A DNA stretch of 64,000 nt from NCBI RefSeq assembly GCF_030730945.1, contig NZ_JAVAMS010000003.1:248001-312000 (forward strand). The letters are read 5' to 3'. A model generated the notes under the pieces. It was not told the origin of the DNA. It was given only the letters and a program-made list of their open reading frames with translations, and did no database searches. This document shows positions 16,980 through 26,557 of the stretch, piece after piece; the stretch's first letter is position 1; each line of letters starts with the position of its first letter. The position numbers were made by a program, and so were the translations under genes. This DNA is from Aurantiacibacter poecillastricola (GTDB lineage Bacteria; Pseudomonadota; Alphaproteobacteria; Sphingomonadales; Sphingomonadaceae).

Positions 16980-17249
16980 CTAGCGCCGCTCGAAAGTCTC
17001 GAACCCCTGCGCCTCGGCCTCGCTCCGCTCGATGCGTTCCACGTTCGCCGCCGGTGGGCCGTCATGCATTTTTTCGATCATAGTCTCGACGACGTCGGCA
17101 GCGCCCTCCAGATGCGCCTCCACCGTGCCATCGGAGAGGTTGCGCACCCATCCCGCGAGGCCGAGCTTGCGAGCGGTCTCGACCGTCCAGTCGCGGTAGA
17201 ACACGCCCTGGACGCGGCCGTGGATGATGAGGTGGTTGGCGAGCGGCAT
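16980..17249 (-). CDS. acyP: Acylphosphatase
   Basis: 89-residue small enzyme that hydrolyses acyl phosphates. The loop GRVQGVFYRDW supplies the phosphate-binding backbone and catalytic Arg19. Asn37 in GWVRNLSDGTVEAH positions the water. Length and motif spacing are normal. It follows terC on the same strand after only 12 bases, so the two may be co-transcribed. Confidence 0.93.
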   Translation of the reverse strand: MPLANHLIIHGRVQGVFYRDWTVETARKLGLAGWVRNLSDGTVEAHLEGAADVVETMIEKMHDGPPAANVERIERSEAEAQGFETFERR

Positions 17250-17261
17250 CAGCCTTAATTC

Positions 17262-18068
17262 TCAGTTGGAGGCCGCAACCGCCTTCGTCTTTCGCCGGTT
17301 ACGCTGCACCATGTTGAGCAGTTCCACCGCGATGGAGAAGCCCATTGCCGCGTAGATATAGCCCTTGGGGACATGGAAGCCGAAGCCGTCGGCGATAAGC
17401 ACAAGCCCGATCATCACGAGAAACGCGAGGGCCAGCATCACCAGCGTGGGATTGTGCTCGATGAACCGGGCAAGCGGATCGGCTGCTATCATCATGATAC
17501 CGACCGTGATAACGACTGCCGCGACCATGATCGGTATCTCGTCGGTCATGCCTACCGCGGTAAGGATCGAATCGATCGAGAACACGAGGTCGATGGCGAT
17601 GATCTGTGCGATCACCATACCGAAGCTTGCCTTCGCCACTTCCGCCGCGCCGGGCGTCTTGTCGAGCAGGTCGCCGGAATTGTCTTCCGGCTCCATCGAG
17701 TGGTGAATCTCCTTTGTCGCCTTCCACAGCAGGAACAGGCCGCCCGCCAGCAGGATGAGGTCACGGCCCGAAAAGGCGGTCTCGAAATTCACCTGCCCGT
17801 ATTCATTCGGCGCGCCCTCGATCCCGAGATCGAACAGCGGGGTCTGCAAGGTGACGATCCAGCCGATCAGCATGAGAAGGCCAATGCGCATGATCAGCGC
17901 CAGCGAAAGGCCGATCCGCCGTGCCCTCGCTTGCTGGGATTCAGGCAGCTTGTTCGAGAGGATGGCGATGAAGATGAGGTTGTCGACGCCCAGCACGACC
18001 TCGAGGCCGATGAGCGTAAGGAGCGCCAGCCAGGCGGCCGGATCGGAGAGCAAGGCCATGATGTCCAT
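17262..18068 (-). CDS. TerC family integral membrane protein
   Basis: 268 residues with about seven membrane helices. The first helix includes [17 protein letters not shown] and the fifth includes [16 protein letters not shown]; these paired NxD/SxDS acidic motifs are the TerC signature. E. coli relatives (Alx, MntP-like and YgdQ groups) take part in metal-ion export or homeostasis, notably manganese, and co-translational metallation. The substrate cannot be set from sequence. It is followed closely by acyP. Confidence 0.9.
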   Translation of the reverse strand: MDIMALLSDPAAWLALLTLIGLEVVLGVDNLIFIAILSNKLPESQQARARRIGLSLALIMRIGLLMLIGWIVTLQTPLFDLGIEGAPNEYGQVNFETAFSGRDLILLAGGLFLLWKATKEIHHSMEPEDNSGDLLDKTPGAAEVAKASFGMVIAQIIAIDLVFSIDSILTAVGMTDEIPIMVAAVVITVGIMMIAADPLARFIEHNPTLVMLALAFLVMIGLVLIADGFGFHVPKGYIYAAMGFSIAVELLNMVQRNRRKTKAVAASN

Positions 18069-18124
18069 GCGCCTCCCATGCCCAAGCGCGCAGCCTGCTG
18101 CAAGTGGGTGTGTTGGCTATCGTA

Positions 18125-18156
18125 ATCGGCCCGCAACCCGGTGGGTGCGGGCCGAT
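18125..18156. terminator. Strong hairpin after ettA
   Basis: ATCGGCCCGCA (18125-18135) pairs perfectly with TGCGGGCCGAT (18146-18156), with an inner CCC/GGG extension. It lies just downstream of ettA on the minus strand and upstream of terC. It lacks a long T-tract on the minus strand, so it may act as a factor-assisted terminator or protect the mRNA 3' end. Confidence 0.6.
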
Positions 18157-18178
18157 ATTTATTCGCGAATGGTAAGGA

Positions 18179-19852
18179 TTACCGCGTCAGCTTCTTGTAG
18201 GCCACCCGCGTAGGCCGATCCGCCGCGTCGCCCAGGCGGCGGCGCTTGTCTTCCTCGTAGGCCTCGAAATTGCCCTCAAACCACTCCACGTGGCTGTCGC
18301 CTTCAAATGCCAGAATATGCGTGGCGAGGCGATCGAGGAAGAAGCGGTCGTGCGAGATGACCACGGCGCAGCCGGCGAAGTTCTCGATGGCTTCTTCCAG
18401 CGCGCCCAGCGTCTCCACGTCGAGGTCGTTGGTCGGCTCGTCCAGCAGCAGCACGTTGCCGCCTTGCTTCAGCATCTTGGCCATGTGCACGCGGTTGCGC
18501 TCACCGCCCGAGAGCTTGCCGACATTCTTCTGCTGGTCCTGCCCCTTGAAGTTGAAGGCACCGACATAGGCGCGGGTGGAGACGTCGTGGCCGTTCACCT
18601 TCATGTAGTCGAGCCCGTCGGAAATCTCCTCCCACACATTGTGCTTGGGATCGAGGTCGCCGCGGCTCTGGTCGACATAGCCCAGGTGCACCGTCTCGCC
18701 GATCTCGATGGTGCCGCTGTCGGGCTCTTCCTGGCCGGTAATGATCTTGAACAGGGTGGACTTGCCCGCGCCGTTCGGCCCGATCACGCCCACGATACCG
18801 CCGGGCGGCAGCATGAAGGACAGGTCCTCGAACAGCAGCTTGTCGCCATAGGCCTTGGAGATGTTCTTGGCCTCGATCACCTTGCCCCCAAGGCGCTCGG
18901 GCACCTGGATGACGATCTGCGCCTTGCCGGGCTTGCGGCTGCTCATGTCGTCCTGCAACTGCTCGAACTTGCGGATACGCGCCTTCGACTTGGTCTGGCG
19001 CGCGGCGGGGGTCTGGCGGATCCATTCCAGCTCGCGGGCGAGCGCCTTGGACTTGCCCGATTCCTCGCGGCTTTCCTGCTCGAGACGCTTGGCCTTCTTC
19101 TCGAGATAGGTCGAGTAGTTGCCTTCGTAAGGATAGTAGGAACCCCGGTCGAGCTCGAGAATCCAGCCCACCACGTTGTCGAGGAAGTAGCGGTCGTGGG
19201 TGATCATCAGCACCGCGCCGGCGTATTCTTTCAGGTGATTTTCGAGCCACTGCACGCTTTCGGCGTCGAGGTGGTTGGTCGGCTCGTCAAGCAGCAGGAT
19301 GTCGGGCTTCTGGATCAGCAGGCGGGTGAGCGCGACGCGGCGCTTCTCACCGCCCGACAGGGTCGTGACCTCGGCATCGGAGGGCGGGCAGCGCAGGGCT
19401 TCCATCGCGATCTCGAGCTGGTTGTCGAGCGTCCAGCCATCGACGGCGTCGATCTCGGCCTGGAGAGCGGCCATCTTGTCACCCAGCACTTCGAAATCGG
19501 CATCGGGCTCGGCCATCTGGGCGGCGATGGCATTGTATTCGTCCACCTTGTCCGCCGTGGCACGGGCGCCGTCCTTGACGTTTTCGAGCACGGTCTTGTC
19601 CGGATCGAGCTCCGGCTCCTGCGCGAGATAGCCCACGGTGATGTTCTCGCCCGGCCATGCCTCGCCGGTAATGTCGCTGTCGATCCCCGCCATGATCTTC
19701 ATCAGCGTGGACTTGCCCGCGCCGTTGGGGCCGACGATGCCGATCTTCGCGCCGCGATAGAATTGCAGGTTGATGTTGGAGAGCACCGGCTTCTGCGCGC
19801 CGGGGAAGGTCTTGGTCATGTTCTTCATGACATATGCGTATTGGGCAGCCAT
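18179..19852 (-). CDS. ettA: Energy-dependent translational throttle protein EttA (ABC-F)
   Basis: 557-residue cytosolic ABC-F ATPase with two nucleotide-binding domains. Both Walker A motifs read GPNGAGKST. The signature motifs are LSGGEKRRVAL and LSGGERNRVHM, and both Walker B segments end LLLDEPTN. The interdomain region around QTPAARQTKSKARIRKFEQL is the P-site tRNA interaction motif linker typical of EttA. There are no membrane helices. EttA gates the first peptide-bond step according to ATP/ADP level. I chose ATG 19852 (MAAQYAYVMKNMTKTFPG). Confidence 0.95.
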   Translation of the reverse strand: MAAQYAYVMKNMTKTFPGAQKPVLSNINLQFYRGAKIGIVGPNGAGKSTLMKIMAGIDSDITGEAWPGENITVGYLAQEPELDPDKTVLENVKDGARATADKVDEYNAIAAQMAEPDADFEVLGDKMAALQAEIDAVDGWTLDNQLEIAMEALRCPPSDAEVTTLSGGEKRRVALTRLLIQKPDILLLDEPTNHLDAESVQWLENHLKEYAGAVLMITHDRYFLDNVVGWILELDRGSYYPYEGNYSTYLEKKAKRLEQESREESGKSKALARELEWIRQTPAARQTKSKARIRKFEQLQDDMSSRKPGKAQIVIQVPERLGGKVIEAKNISKAYGDKLLFEDLSFMLPPGGIVGVIGPNGAGKSTLFKIITGQEEPDSGTIEIGETVHLGYVDQSRGDLDPKHNVWEEISDGLDYMKVNGHDVSTRAYVGAFNFKGQDQQKNVGKLSGGERNRVHMAKMLKQGGNVLLLDEPTNDLDVETLGALEEAIENFAGCAVVISHDRFFLDRLATHILAFEGDSHVEWFEGNFEAYEEDKRRRLGDAADRPTRVAYKKLTR

Positions 19853-19977
19853 CGAGCGTCCTTGGCGTTGATCGGTTTTACAGGATTGTTTGTAAGGTTG
19901 GGGGCGCAAATAGGGCGGCATGGCGGGAAGGGCAAGCGGGCAGAGGAACCCGCTGAATGACCGGCGGTTCTATCTGC

Positions 19978-20949
19978 ATGAACAAACACCCTTTACTCGC
20001 CGCTCTCCTGTCCCTTCCGCTACTGGCGGTTGTTCCCCCTGCCATGGCGCAGAACGGACCGGGCCTTTCCGTTACCTTGCCGGATGGCGTTACCGCGGCT
20101 GACCTTGGCGAACGCGATGCGCAGATGATCGCAATCCAGGTAATGCTGGATCGCTCCAACCATTCGCCCGGCGTGATCGACGGCTATGGCGGCGGCAATA
20201 CCCGCCGCGCCATTGCCGCCTATCGCCGTAACAACGGTCTGCCGGAAGGGGGCGGAGTGGATACCGCGCTGCTCCGTTCGCTTCTGGACACGCAGACAGG
20301 CGACATTTTCCGCACCTATACCATCAGGCAGGATGACGTGGACGGACCGTTCTACGACGTTCCTTCGGACTTTGCCGAACAGGCGGAGCTCGACAGGGTG
20401 GGATACGAAGACCCGCGCGAGATGCTGGCAGAGCGTTTCCACATGGATCAGGAGTTCCTGTCGGCGCTCAATCCGAATGTCGATTTCTCCCGCGCGGGGC
20501 AGGAGATCGTGATCGTCGCGCATGGACCGGCGAAGCTTGATGCGCAGGTCGCTCGCATCGAAATTCGCAAGGATCGCAACGAAGTCGCCGTGCTGGACGG
20601 GGAGGGCAACGAGATCGCCACCTATCCCGCAACCATCGGCAGCGACGATTTTCCCAGCCCCAGCGGCCGGATGGAAGTGAGCGCTGTAGCTCCCGAGGCG
20701 AACTACACCTTCGATCCCGATTCCCAGGAATGGGGACCGGACAAGACCTTCATCATCCCGCCCGGGCCGAACAATCCCATCGGCGGCACATGGATCGACC
20801 TTGGCGAGAACGGCTACGGCATCCACGGCTCCCCCGATCCCCAGCTGATCGGCAAGACCGCCAGCCACGGCTGCGTGCGGCTGACCAACTGGGACGCGCG
20901 CGAACTGGCCGGCGCAGTGACGCAGGGTGTCGATGTCGAGTTCGTCTGA
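19978..20949 (+). CDS. L,D-transpeptidase with peptidoglycan-binding-like domain
   Basis: 323-residue exported cell-wall enzyme. A signal peptide covers about residues 1-25 (LLAALLSLPLLAVVPPAMAQ). Residues about 38-85 (IAIQVMLDRSNHSPGVIDG, then YRRNNGLP) resemble a peptidoglycan-binding repeat. The C-terminal YkuD domain has the catalytic Cys in ASHGCVRLTNWDA, with the upstream His in GIHGSPD. Such enzymes make 3-3 crosslinks or attach proteins to peptidoglycan. I chose ATG 19978 because the signal peptide begins there. Confidence 0.92.
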   Translation: MNKHPLLAALLSLPLLAVVPPAMAQNGPGLSVTLPDGVTAADLGERDAQMIAIQVMLDRSNHSPGVIDGYGGGNTRRAIAAYRRNNGLPEGGGVDTALLRSLLDTQTGDIFRTYTIRQDDVDGPFYDVPSDFAEQAELDRVGYEDPREMLAERFHMDQEFLSALNPNVDFSRAGQEIVIVAHGPAKLDAQVARIEIRKDRNEVAVLDGEGNEIATYPATIGSDDFPSPSGRMEVSAVAPEANYTFDPDSQEWGPDKTFIIPPGPNNPIGGTWIDLGENGYGIHGSPDPQLIGKTASHGCVRLTNWDARELAGAVTQGVDVEFV

Positions 20950-21003
20950 AGGCAGACGTTTGGCCGTATCGCGTGAGGCCCGCAGGTAAGCAAGACGACG
21001 CGC

Positions 21004-21939
21004 ATGGACATCGCGATAATCGGCGCCGGAATGGCGGGTCTCACCTGCGCGCGGCGGCTGTCCGGAATGGGCCACACGGTGCGCGTCTTCGACAAGGGTC
21101 GCGGACCCGGCGGGCGCATGTCTTCGCGCCGCGTCGAACTTGATGGCAAGACACTCCGCTTCGATCACGGCGCGCAGTATTTCACGGTTCACGACGAACG
21201 CTTCCGGCGCCAGGTGGAGGAATGGGAAGCTGACGAGATCGTCGCCCCCTGGCCCGCGGCGAAGGAAGGGCCCTGGGTCGGGATCCCGGCGATGAATGCT
21301 CCGATCCGGGCGATGGCTGCCGAGGCCGAAGTGCGGTTCGGCGCGCGGATCGATTCCATTCGCAAGGTGGGAACGGTCTGGCGCCTGTCGGGTGAAGGTG
21401 CACCCGACACGGGGTTCGACGCGGTGATCTCCGCCGTTCCCGCAGAACAGGTCGCGCCGCTGCTGTCGCCCAACGCGCCCGACATCGCGCAGCTTGCCGA
21501 GGCAACCACGTCCGAGCCGTGCTGGACAGTGATGGTGGCGTTCGAGGACCGTCCGGATCTTGCCGATACCATCCGCCATGCCGGCCCAATCGGCTGGGCG
21601 GCGCGCAACTCCTCGAAGCCGGGGAGAGGCGAGGGGGAGTGCTGGGTGGTACAGGGCTCGCCCGAATGGTCGCGGGAAAACCTCGAAGCGGAGAAGGAAG
21701 CGATCGAGACCCTCCTGCTCGAACAGCTGCGCAACCTGGCGGGCGGAACGCTTCCCGCCATTCGCCATGCAAGCGCGCACCGCTGGCGCTATGCCATGTG
21801 CGGCGATGCGGGAGTGGGCGCGATCTGGAACGGCAACGAGCATATCGGCGCGTGCGGTGATTGGCTGCACGGCCCGCGCGCGGAGAATGCCTTCCTGTCA
21901 GGCTGGGAGCTGGCGCAGAAAGTGATCGACGAGGGCTAG
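21004..21939 (+). CDS. FAD-dependent oxidoreductase, renalase-like amine oxidase family
   Basis: 311 residues. The N-terminal dinucleotide-binding motif is AIIGAGMAGLTCARRL, followed by VFDKGRGPGGRMSSRR, the second FAD-contacting block. FDHGAQYFTV matches bacterial renalase-like proteins. The C-terminal CGDWLHGPRAENAFLSG closes the FAD site. The substrate is unknown; bacterial renalase oxidises unusual isomers of NAD(P)H. It ends nine bases before the DUF427 gene, suggesting an operon. Confidence 0.85.
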   Translation: MDIAIIGAGMAGLTCARRLSGMGHTVRVFDKGRGPGGRMSSRRVELDGKTLRFDHGAQYFTVHDERFRRQVEEWEADEIVAPWPAAKEGPWVGIPAMNAPIRAMAAEAEVRFGARIDSIRKVGTVWRLSGEGAPDTGFDAVISAVPAEQVAPLLSPNAPDIAQLAEATTSEPCWTVMVAFEDRPDLADTIRHAGPIGWAARNSSKPGRGEGECWVVQGSPEWSRENLEAEKEAIETLLLEQLRNLAGGTLPAIRHASAHRWRYAMCGDAGVGAIWNGNEHIGACGDWLHGPRAENAFLSGWELAQKVIDEG

Positions 21940-21948
21940 GGTGCTGGC

Positions 21949-22446
21949 ATGAGTCATCCCGAGCCCGATCCCCCCGCACCCGGTCAGGAAAGTGTATGGG
22001 ACTATCCGCGCCCCGCCATCGCGGAGCGGACCGACGCGCATATCGTGATCGAACACCGCGGCCAGCGTATCGCCGAAACCCGAAATGCCGTGCGGGTGCT
22101 GGAGACCAGCCACCCGCCCAATTACTACATTCCGCCGCAGGACATTGCCGAAGGCGTCCTGCGCCGCGCCGCCGGCTCCTCCATGTGCGAATGGAAAGGG
22201 GCTGCGAGATACTGGGACGTGGTGGTGGACGGGGCAGTGTTGCCGAAGGTCGGCTGGTCCTACCCGAACCCCACGCCCAGCTTCGCCATGCTTGCCGATT
22301 ACGTCGCCTTCTATGCCGCCCCGTTCGATCGTTGCCTGGTCGATGGCGAAGTCGTGACGCCGCAGCCGGGCGAGTTCTACGGCGGCTGGATCACCAGCAA
22401 GGTGGCAGGGCCGTTCAAGGGGGTTCCCGGCAGCCGCTTCTGGTAA
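21949..22446 (+). CDS. DUF427 domain-containing protein
   Basis: 165 residues. The family core is visible: RVLETSHPPNYYIPPQDI, then CEWKGAARYWDVVVDG and YPNPTPSF, ending in GEVVTPQPGEFYGGWIT. DUF427 proteins are small beta-barrel-like cytosolic proteins of unknown function. It follows the FAD oxidoreductase closely and probably shares its transcript. Confidence 0.9.
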   Translation: MSHPEPDPPAPGQESVWDYPRPAIAERTDAHIVIEHRGQRIAETRNAVRVLETSHPPNYYIPPQDIAEGVLRRAAGSSMCEWKGAARYWDVVVDGAVLPKVGWSYPNPTPSFAMLADYVAFYAAPFDRCLVDGEVVTPQPGEFYGGWITSKVAGPFKGVPGSRFW

Positions 22447-22485
22447 CACTTGGCAGGGCGGAAAAGGGCAGCTAGCTCTTCGCGA

Positions 22486-23865
22486 ATGCACAAACACCTT
22501 CTTGCGGCGGTCGCCGCCACCTCGCTCGCCATTCCCGCGCTTGCCCATGCCGATCACCATGAGGATCCGGTGTCCGGCATGGCCGACCGCGCGCTCGACG
22601 GCGACACCATCGCCTGGGACTTCGTGGAAGGGATCACCACGGAGGTGGGCCCGCGCCAGCCCGGTACGCCTGCCGAGGCTCGCGGCCGCGCCTGGGCGAT
22701 GGATTGGCTGAACGCACGTGGCTTCGCCAACGTGGCCGACGAGCCGTTCCCCATGCAGACCTGGGTGCGTGGGGAGGAAGAGGCCCGCGTCACCGCGCCC
22801 TTCGCGCAAGGCATGCACATCACCGCCCTTGGCAATACGGCCTCCACCGGGCCGGAGGGGATCGAGGCGGAAGTCGTCTATTTCCCAAGCTATGCCGATC
22901 TCGTCGCCGCGCCTGAAGGCAGCCTTGCAGGCAAGATCGCCTTCATCAGCCACGACATGCGCCCGACGCAGGATGGCTCGGGATACGGCTTCGCGGGCCC
23001 CGCGCGCTGGACCGGGCCGGGCGTGGCCGCCAGCAAGGGCGCGGTGGCGACGGTCATCCGCTCCATCGGCACGGAAAACCACCGCACGCCGCATACCGGG
23101 GGCACCAGCTTTCCCGATGGCGTGGAGCCGACACCCGCCGGCGCTCTCTCCAATCCCGATGCCGATAACCTCGAACGCATGTTCGCGCGTGCGCAGGGTC
23201 GCCCTGTCACCATGCACCTGACGCTCACGCCGCAGTTCCTGGGCGAGACGATGAGCGGCAACGTCGTGGGCGAGATTACGGGCACCGATCCCTCGCTGCC
23301 GCCAGTGCTGGTCGCCTGCCACCTCGATAGCTGGGATCTTGGTACCGGCGCCATCGACGATGCAGCGGGTTGCGGCATCGTTTCCGCCGCGGCGCTCAAT
23401 GTCGCGGAGGCGGGACAGCCGCTGCGCACCATCCGGGTGCTGATGGCTGGCGCCGAGGAAACCGGCCTGTGGGGCAGCGAAGCCTACAGCGCCGCCCATA
23501 TCGACGAGCCGATTGCCGTCGGCCTGGAAAGCGATTTCGGCGCGGACCGCATCTGGCGCTTCGAAAGCAATTTCCGCGAGAGCAATCCGGATCTCCACGC
23601 GCGGTTGGCGCAGGCCATTGCGCGGTTCGGGGTCGCCAACTCCACCAATGTCGCCACCGGCGGCGCGGACATAAACATCTCGCGCGACCAGGGCGGGGCG
23701 ATCATCGACCTGCAGCAGGACGGCACCCGCTATTTCGAACTGCACCACACGCCCGACGACACGCTGGACAAGATCGATCCCGCGCAGCTGCGGCAGAACG
23801 TGGCCGTGTGGACGCAGGTGGTCGGCCTTCTGGCGAACGAACCGGGCGATATCCTGGGCGAATGA
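22486..23865 (+). CDS. M28 family zinc metallopeptidase, exported
   Basis: 459 residues. A signal peptide spans about residues 1-21 (LLAAVAATSLAIPALAHA). The M28 co-catalytic zinc ligands are visible: His and Asp in ACHLDSWDLGTGAIDDAAG, the Glu pair in GAEETGLWGSEAY, and the late His in ELHHTPDDTLDK. A protease-associated-type insert lies in the middle. The exported enzyme probably acts as an aminopeptidase or carboxypeptidase in the periplasm. I chose ATG 22486 because the signal peptide starts there. Confidence 0.92.
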   Translation: MHKHLLAAVAATSLAIPALAHADHHEDPVSGMADRALDGDTIAWDFVEGITTEVGPRQPGTPAEARGRAWAMDWLNARGFANVADEPFPMQTWVRGEEEARVTAPFAQGMHITALGNTASTGPEGIEAEVVYFPSYADLVAAPEGSLAGKIAFISHDMRPTQDGSGYGFAGPARWTGPGVAASKGAVATVIRSIGTENHRTPHTGGTSFPDGVEPTPAGALSNPDADNLERMFARAQGRPVTMHLTLTPQFLGETMSGNVVGEITGTDPSLPPVLVACHLDSWDLGTGAIDDAAGCGIVSAAALNVAEAGQPLRTIRVLMAGAEETGLWGSEAYSAAHIDEPIAVGLESDFGADRIWRFESNFRESNPDLHARLAQAIARFGVANSTNVATGGADINISRDQGGAIIDLQQDGTRYFELHHTPDDTLDKIDPAQLRQNVAVWTQVVGLLANEPGDILGE

Positions 23866-23935
23866 TCCGCTCTTTGGCTTGCCGGGCTCGCTGGTTGAAG
23901 CTAGGGGCAGGCGGTCGCACGCAAGGCGGGCACAG

Positions 23936-24011
23936 GGGCCTGTAGCTCAGTGGTTAGAGCTGGCCGCTCATAACGGCTAGGTCGCGGGTTCGAATCCTGC
24001 CGGGCCCACCA
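23936..24011 (+). tRNA. tRNA-Ile2 (CAT anticodon, lysidine type)
   Basis: 76-base tRNA. Acceptor GGGCCTG pairs with CGGGCCC, and CCA is encoded. The anticodon loop CTCATAA gives CAT. The anticodon arm, variable region and T-arm (GGTCGCGGGTTCGAATCC) match the tRNA-Ile2 pattern known from ileX rather than elongator Met, which usually starts GGCGGG in this group. CAT must be modified to lysidine by TilS to read AUA. Confidence 0.85.
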
Positions 24012-24036
24012 CCTTGCCGTGCCGAGAAGCCAGTGT

Positions 24037-24179
<143 letters not shown>

Positions 24180-24325
24180 CTAATCCCGGAAAGCGGCACG
24201 GGCCGGCTGAGCTTTTCCCGCTGAGGATGCGGGTGTAGGGCCGTGTCCAGAGTATGGGCAGCCATCGTCGGTAACGCTGGCGGGCGACAAGGGCTCGGAT
24301 TACTCAGCGCAAGCGGTATCGAGCA

Positions 24326-25243
24326 TCACGCACTGCTGTAAGGCGCGGCGGAATCCAGTGGCGGGATAGCGCCTGCGCGCATGATGACCCAGGCAGCGAG
24401 CGCGTTACCCCGGCGCGCTGCGTCTCGTGGTTCGGCACCCTTGAGGCGCGCCGAAAGATAACCGGCGTTGAAGGCGTCGCCCGCGCCGCTCGTGTCCACG
24501 GGGCTTAGGACCGCTTCAGGGGCAAGCACTTCGCCATCCGGAAGCAGGCATCCCCTGGAGCCCAGCTTCACGACAACCTCGGCGCACCCGAGACCCTGCC
24601 AGTGCCTGGCGACGCTTGGCGCGTCGATCGGACCGCCGATCAATTCTTCGTCTTCAAGCGTCGGCAGGCCATGCGTGGCCATAGCGATCGCCTTGTCTCT
24701 CCAGTACGCAGCCGTCTGAGCGTTCTCCCACAAGTTGGGCCGGTAATTGGCATCGAAGGCCACCTTCCCCCCGCCGCCTTTCATACGTGCTGCTAGCGAG
24801 ATCAAGGCTTCCCTGCCGGCGTCAGGAAGGATGGCGAGGGAGATCAGCGAGAAAGCCAGCATGTCGGCACGCTCTACCCTCTCGAGCAGGTCGGCGGTGC
24901 CTGGCAGGGCGAAAAGCTGGCGCGCTGCGCTGTCGCTTCTCCAGTAGGTGAAGCTGCGTTCGCCCGCTGCATCGAGCGAGATCGCGTAGAGTCCGGCGCC
25001 GCGCACAGGATCGGTAAGAATTGTGGAGCAATCGAGCCCTTCCTGCTCCCATGCGGACCGAAGGCGCTCGCTGAAACTGTCGCGTCCCAGTGCAGAGGCG
25101 AAGGCCACATCATGACCGGAGCGGGCCATGTGGATCGCCGTATTCAGCGTGTCTCCACCGTAGCCGAGCCGGTATTGATCGGCTTCGGCCTGTCGCAGTT
25201 CGACCATGCCTTCGCCGACGAAGATGATGCGGCCGCTTGTCAC
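24326..25243 (-). CDS. kdgK: PfkB family sugar kinase, probable 2-keto-3-deoxygluconate kinase
   Basis: 305-residue ribokinase-fold kinase. The N-terminus IIFVGEGMVELRQ and LGYGGDTLNTAIHMARSG are typical of KDG kinases. FDANYRPNLW and the catalytic VDTSGAGDAFNAGYL (Asp as base) follow. It probably phosphorylates 2-keto-3-deoxygluconate to KDPG, the last step before aldolase cleavage. The GTG start at 25243 lies one base after the manD stop, so translation is coupled; the frame extends upstream to an ATG inside manD. Eda, the aldolase, is not in the window. Confidence 0.88.
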   Translation of the reverse strand: MTSGRIIFVGEGMVELRQAEADQYRLGYGGDTLNTAIHMARSGHDVAFASALGRDSFSERLRSAWEQEGLDCSTILTDPVRGAGLYAISLDAAGERSFTYWRSDSAARQLFALPGTADLLERVERADMLAFSLISLAILPDAGREALISLAARMKGGGGKVAFDANYRPNLWENAQTAAYWRDKAIAMATHGLPTLEDEELIGGPIDAPSVARHWQGLGCAEVVVKLGSRGCLLPDGEVLAPEAVLSPVDTSGAGDAFNAGYLSARLKGAEPRDAARRGNALAAWVIMRAGAIPPLDSAAPYSSA

Positions 25244-25244
25244 G

Positions 25245-26453
25245 TCACCAGTTCCACATGCTGCCATCTTCGAGCCGGGCGACCGGTAGATAGGCTGGCT
25301 TGTAGGGATACCTGGCAGCCAGATCTTCGTCTATGTCGACCCCGTGGCCCGGCGTCTCGCCGCAGTGCAGGTATCCATCGGCGAAGCTGTAATCATGCGG
25401 GAAGACCTCGTCCGTCTCCTCGGTGTGGCGCATATATTCCTGGATGCCGAAATTTGGCACCCAGGTATCGAAATGCAGCGCGCAGCCCATCGTCACCGGC
25501 GACAGATCGGTGGCACCGTGGGAGCCGGTGCGGACCTGGTATAGACTGGCAAGGTCCGCGATGCGGCGCAGGTGCGTCAGGCCGCCAGCGCTCACCACGG
25601 TGCAGCGGATGTAATCGATAAGCTGGTTCTCGATCAGGTCCTTGCAGTCCCAGATCGTGTTGAAGATTTCTCCGACCGCCAGCGGTGTAGTCGTGTGCTG
25701 CCGCACCAGCTTGAACGCTTCCTGGTTTTCCGCAGGCGTGCAATCCTCGAACCAGAACAGCTGGAACGGCTCCAGCATCTTGCCGAGGTTCGCTGCTTCC
25801 TGGGGCGTGTAGCGATGGTGGCCGTCGTGCAGCAGGTGATGATCGTAGCCGTATGTATCGCGCAGCTTTTCGAAGAGCTTGGGAACGTAGTTCAGCGCCT
25901 TGCGCGTGTCCCATCCGGTGACGGAGGGCAGCTCGGCGTCCGCCGGTTCGTAGTGCAGGGTGCCGCGGCCAACGCCATAGGCATCCTTGATGCCCGGCAC
26001 GCCGCTCTGCGCGCGGATCGCCTTGTAACCCATGTCGATATACTTGCCGACCGCATCCACCGTCGCCTCGATATCGGCGCCGTTTGCGTGTCCGTAAACC
26101 ATGACACGGTCCCGGCTGCGTCCGCCAAGCAACTGGTAAAGCGGCATTCCCGCCATCTTCGCCTTTATGTCCCACAAGGCCATGTCGACCGCCGCGATGG
26201 CCCGCATGGTCACCGGCCCGCGCCGCCAGTAGGCGCCGCGGTAAAGGTACTGCCAGATATCCTCGATACGTCGAGGATCGAGACCGATCAGGCACGGGAT
26301 CACGTGATCTTCGAGGTAGGAGACGACGGAAAGCTCGCGGCCGTTCATCGTCGCATCGCCAATGCCGTGAACGCCCTGATCGGTCTCGATCTTGAGGGTG
26401 ACGAAATTGCGTCCCGGGCAAGTGACAATGACCTTTGCCGCGACAATTTTCAT
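25245..26453 (-). CDS. manD: D-mannonate dehydratase (ManD, enolase superfamily)
   Basis: 402 residues, the same length as characterised sphingomonad ManD. It removes water from D-mannonate to give 2-keto-3-deoxy-D-gluconate. Enolase-superfamily features include the capping-domain [20 protein letters not shown] and the [16 protein letters not shown] helix. [15 protein letters not shown], the [13 protein letters not shown] block and [14 protein letters not shown] supply metal ligands. [12 protein letters not shown] closes the site. It is not the unrelated UxuA type. It leads kdgK and is divergent from the regulator. Confidence 0.94.
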   Translation of the reverse strand: MKIVAAKVIVTCPGRNFVTLKIETDQGVHGIGDATMNGRELSVVSYLEDHVIPCLIGLDPRRIEDIWQYLYRGAYWRRGPVTMRAIAAVDMALWDIKAKMAGMPLYQLLGGRSRDRVMVYGHANGADIEATVDAVGKYIDMGYKAIRAQSGVPGIKDAYGVGRGTLHYEPADAELPSVTGWDTRKALNYVPKLFEKLRDTYGYDHHLLHDGHHRYTPQEAANLGKMLEPFQLFWFEDCTPAENQEAFKLVRQHTTTPLAVGEIFNTIWDCKDLIENQLIDYIRCTVVSAGGLTHLRRIADLASLYQVRTGSHGATDLSPVTMGCALHFDTWVPNFGIQEYMRHTEETDEVFPHDYSFADGYLHCGETPGHGVDIDEDLAARYPYKPAYLPVARLEDGSMWNW

Positions 26454-26501
26454 GCAAGACCCCGGAAGTTCACGAAAGCCAATATGCGGTCCTTGACGTT
26501 G

Positions 26502-26532
26502 CCAATTTGGTCTGTCAAGTTTCCAAAATTGG
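26502..26532. promoter_or_regulatory. Putative operator for the FadR-type uronate regulator
   Basis: CCAATTTGG (26502-26510) and CCAAAATTGG (26523-26532) form an imperfect inverted repeat around a 12-base centre. It lies in the divergent region between manD and the GntR gene. FadR-subfamily proteins bind such short palindromes, and hexuronate or KDG-pathway sugars are usual inducers. Control of both flanking transcripts is inferred from position. Confidence 0.5.
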
Positions 26533-26557
26533 TAAGTCCAAAAAGGCAAAGCTGGAT

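Noticed and set aside
18290..19960. A 556-residue open frame antisense to ettA
   Set aside because: It mirrors the EttA gene and lacks start signals and homology.
20020..21870. A 616-residue minus-strand open frame across the L,D-transpeptidase and FAD oxidoreductase genes
   Set aside because: It spans two plus-strand genes with strong motifs and the gap between them, as expected for a GC-bias artefact.
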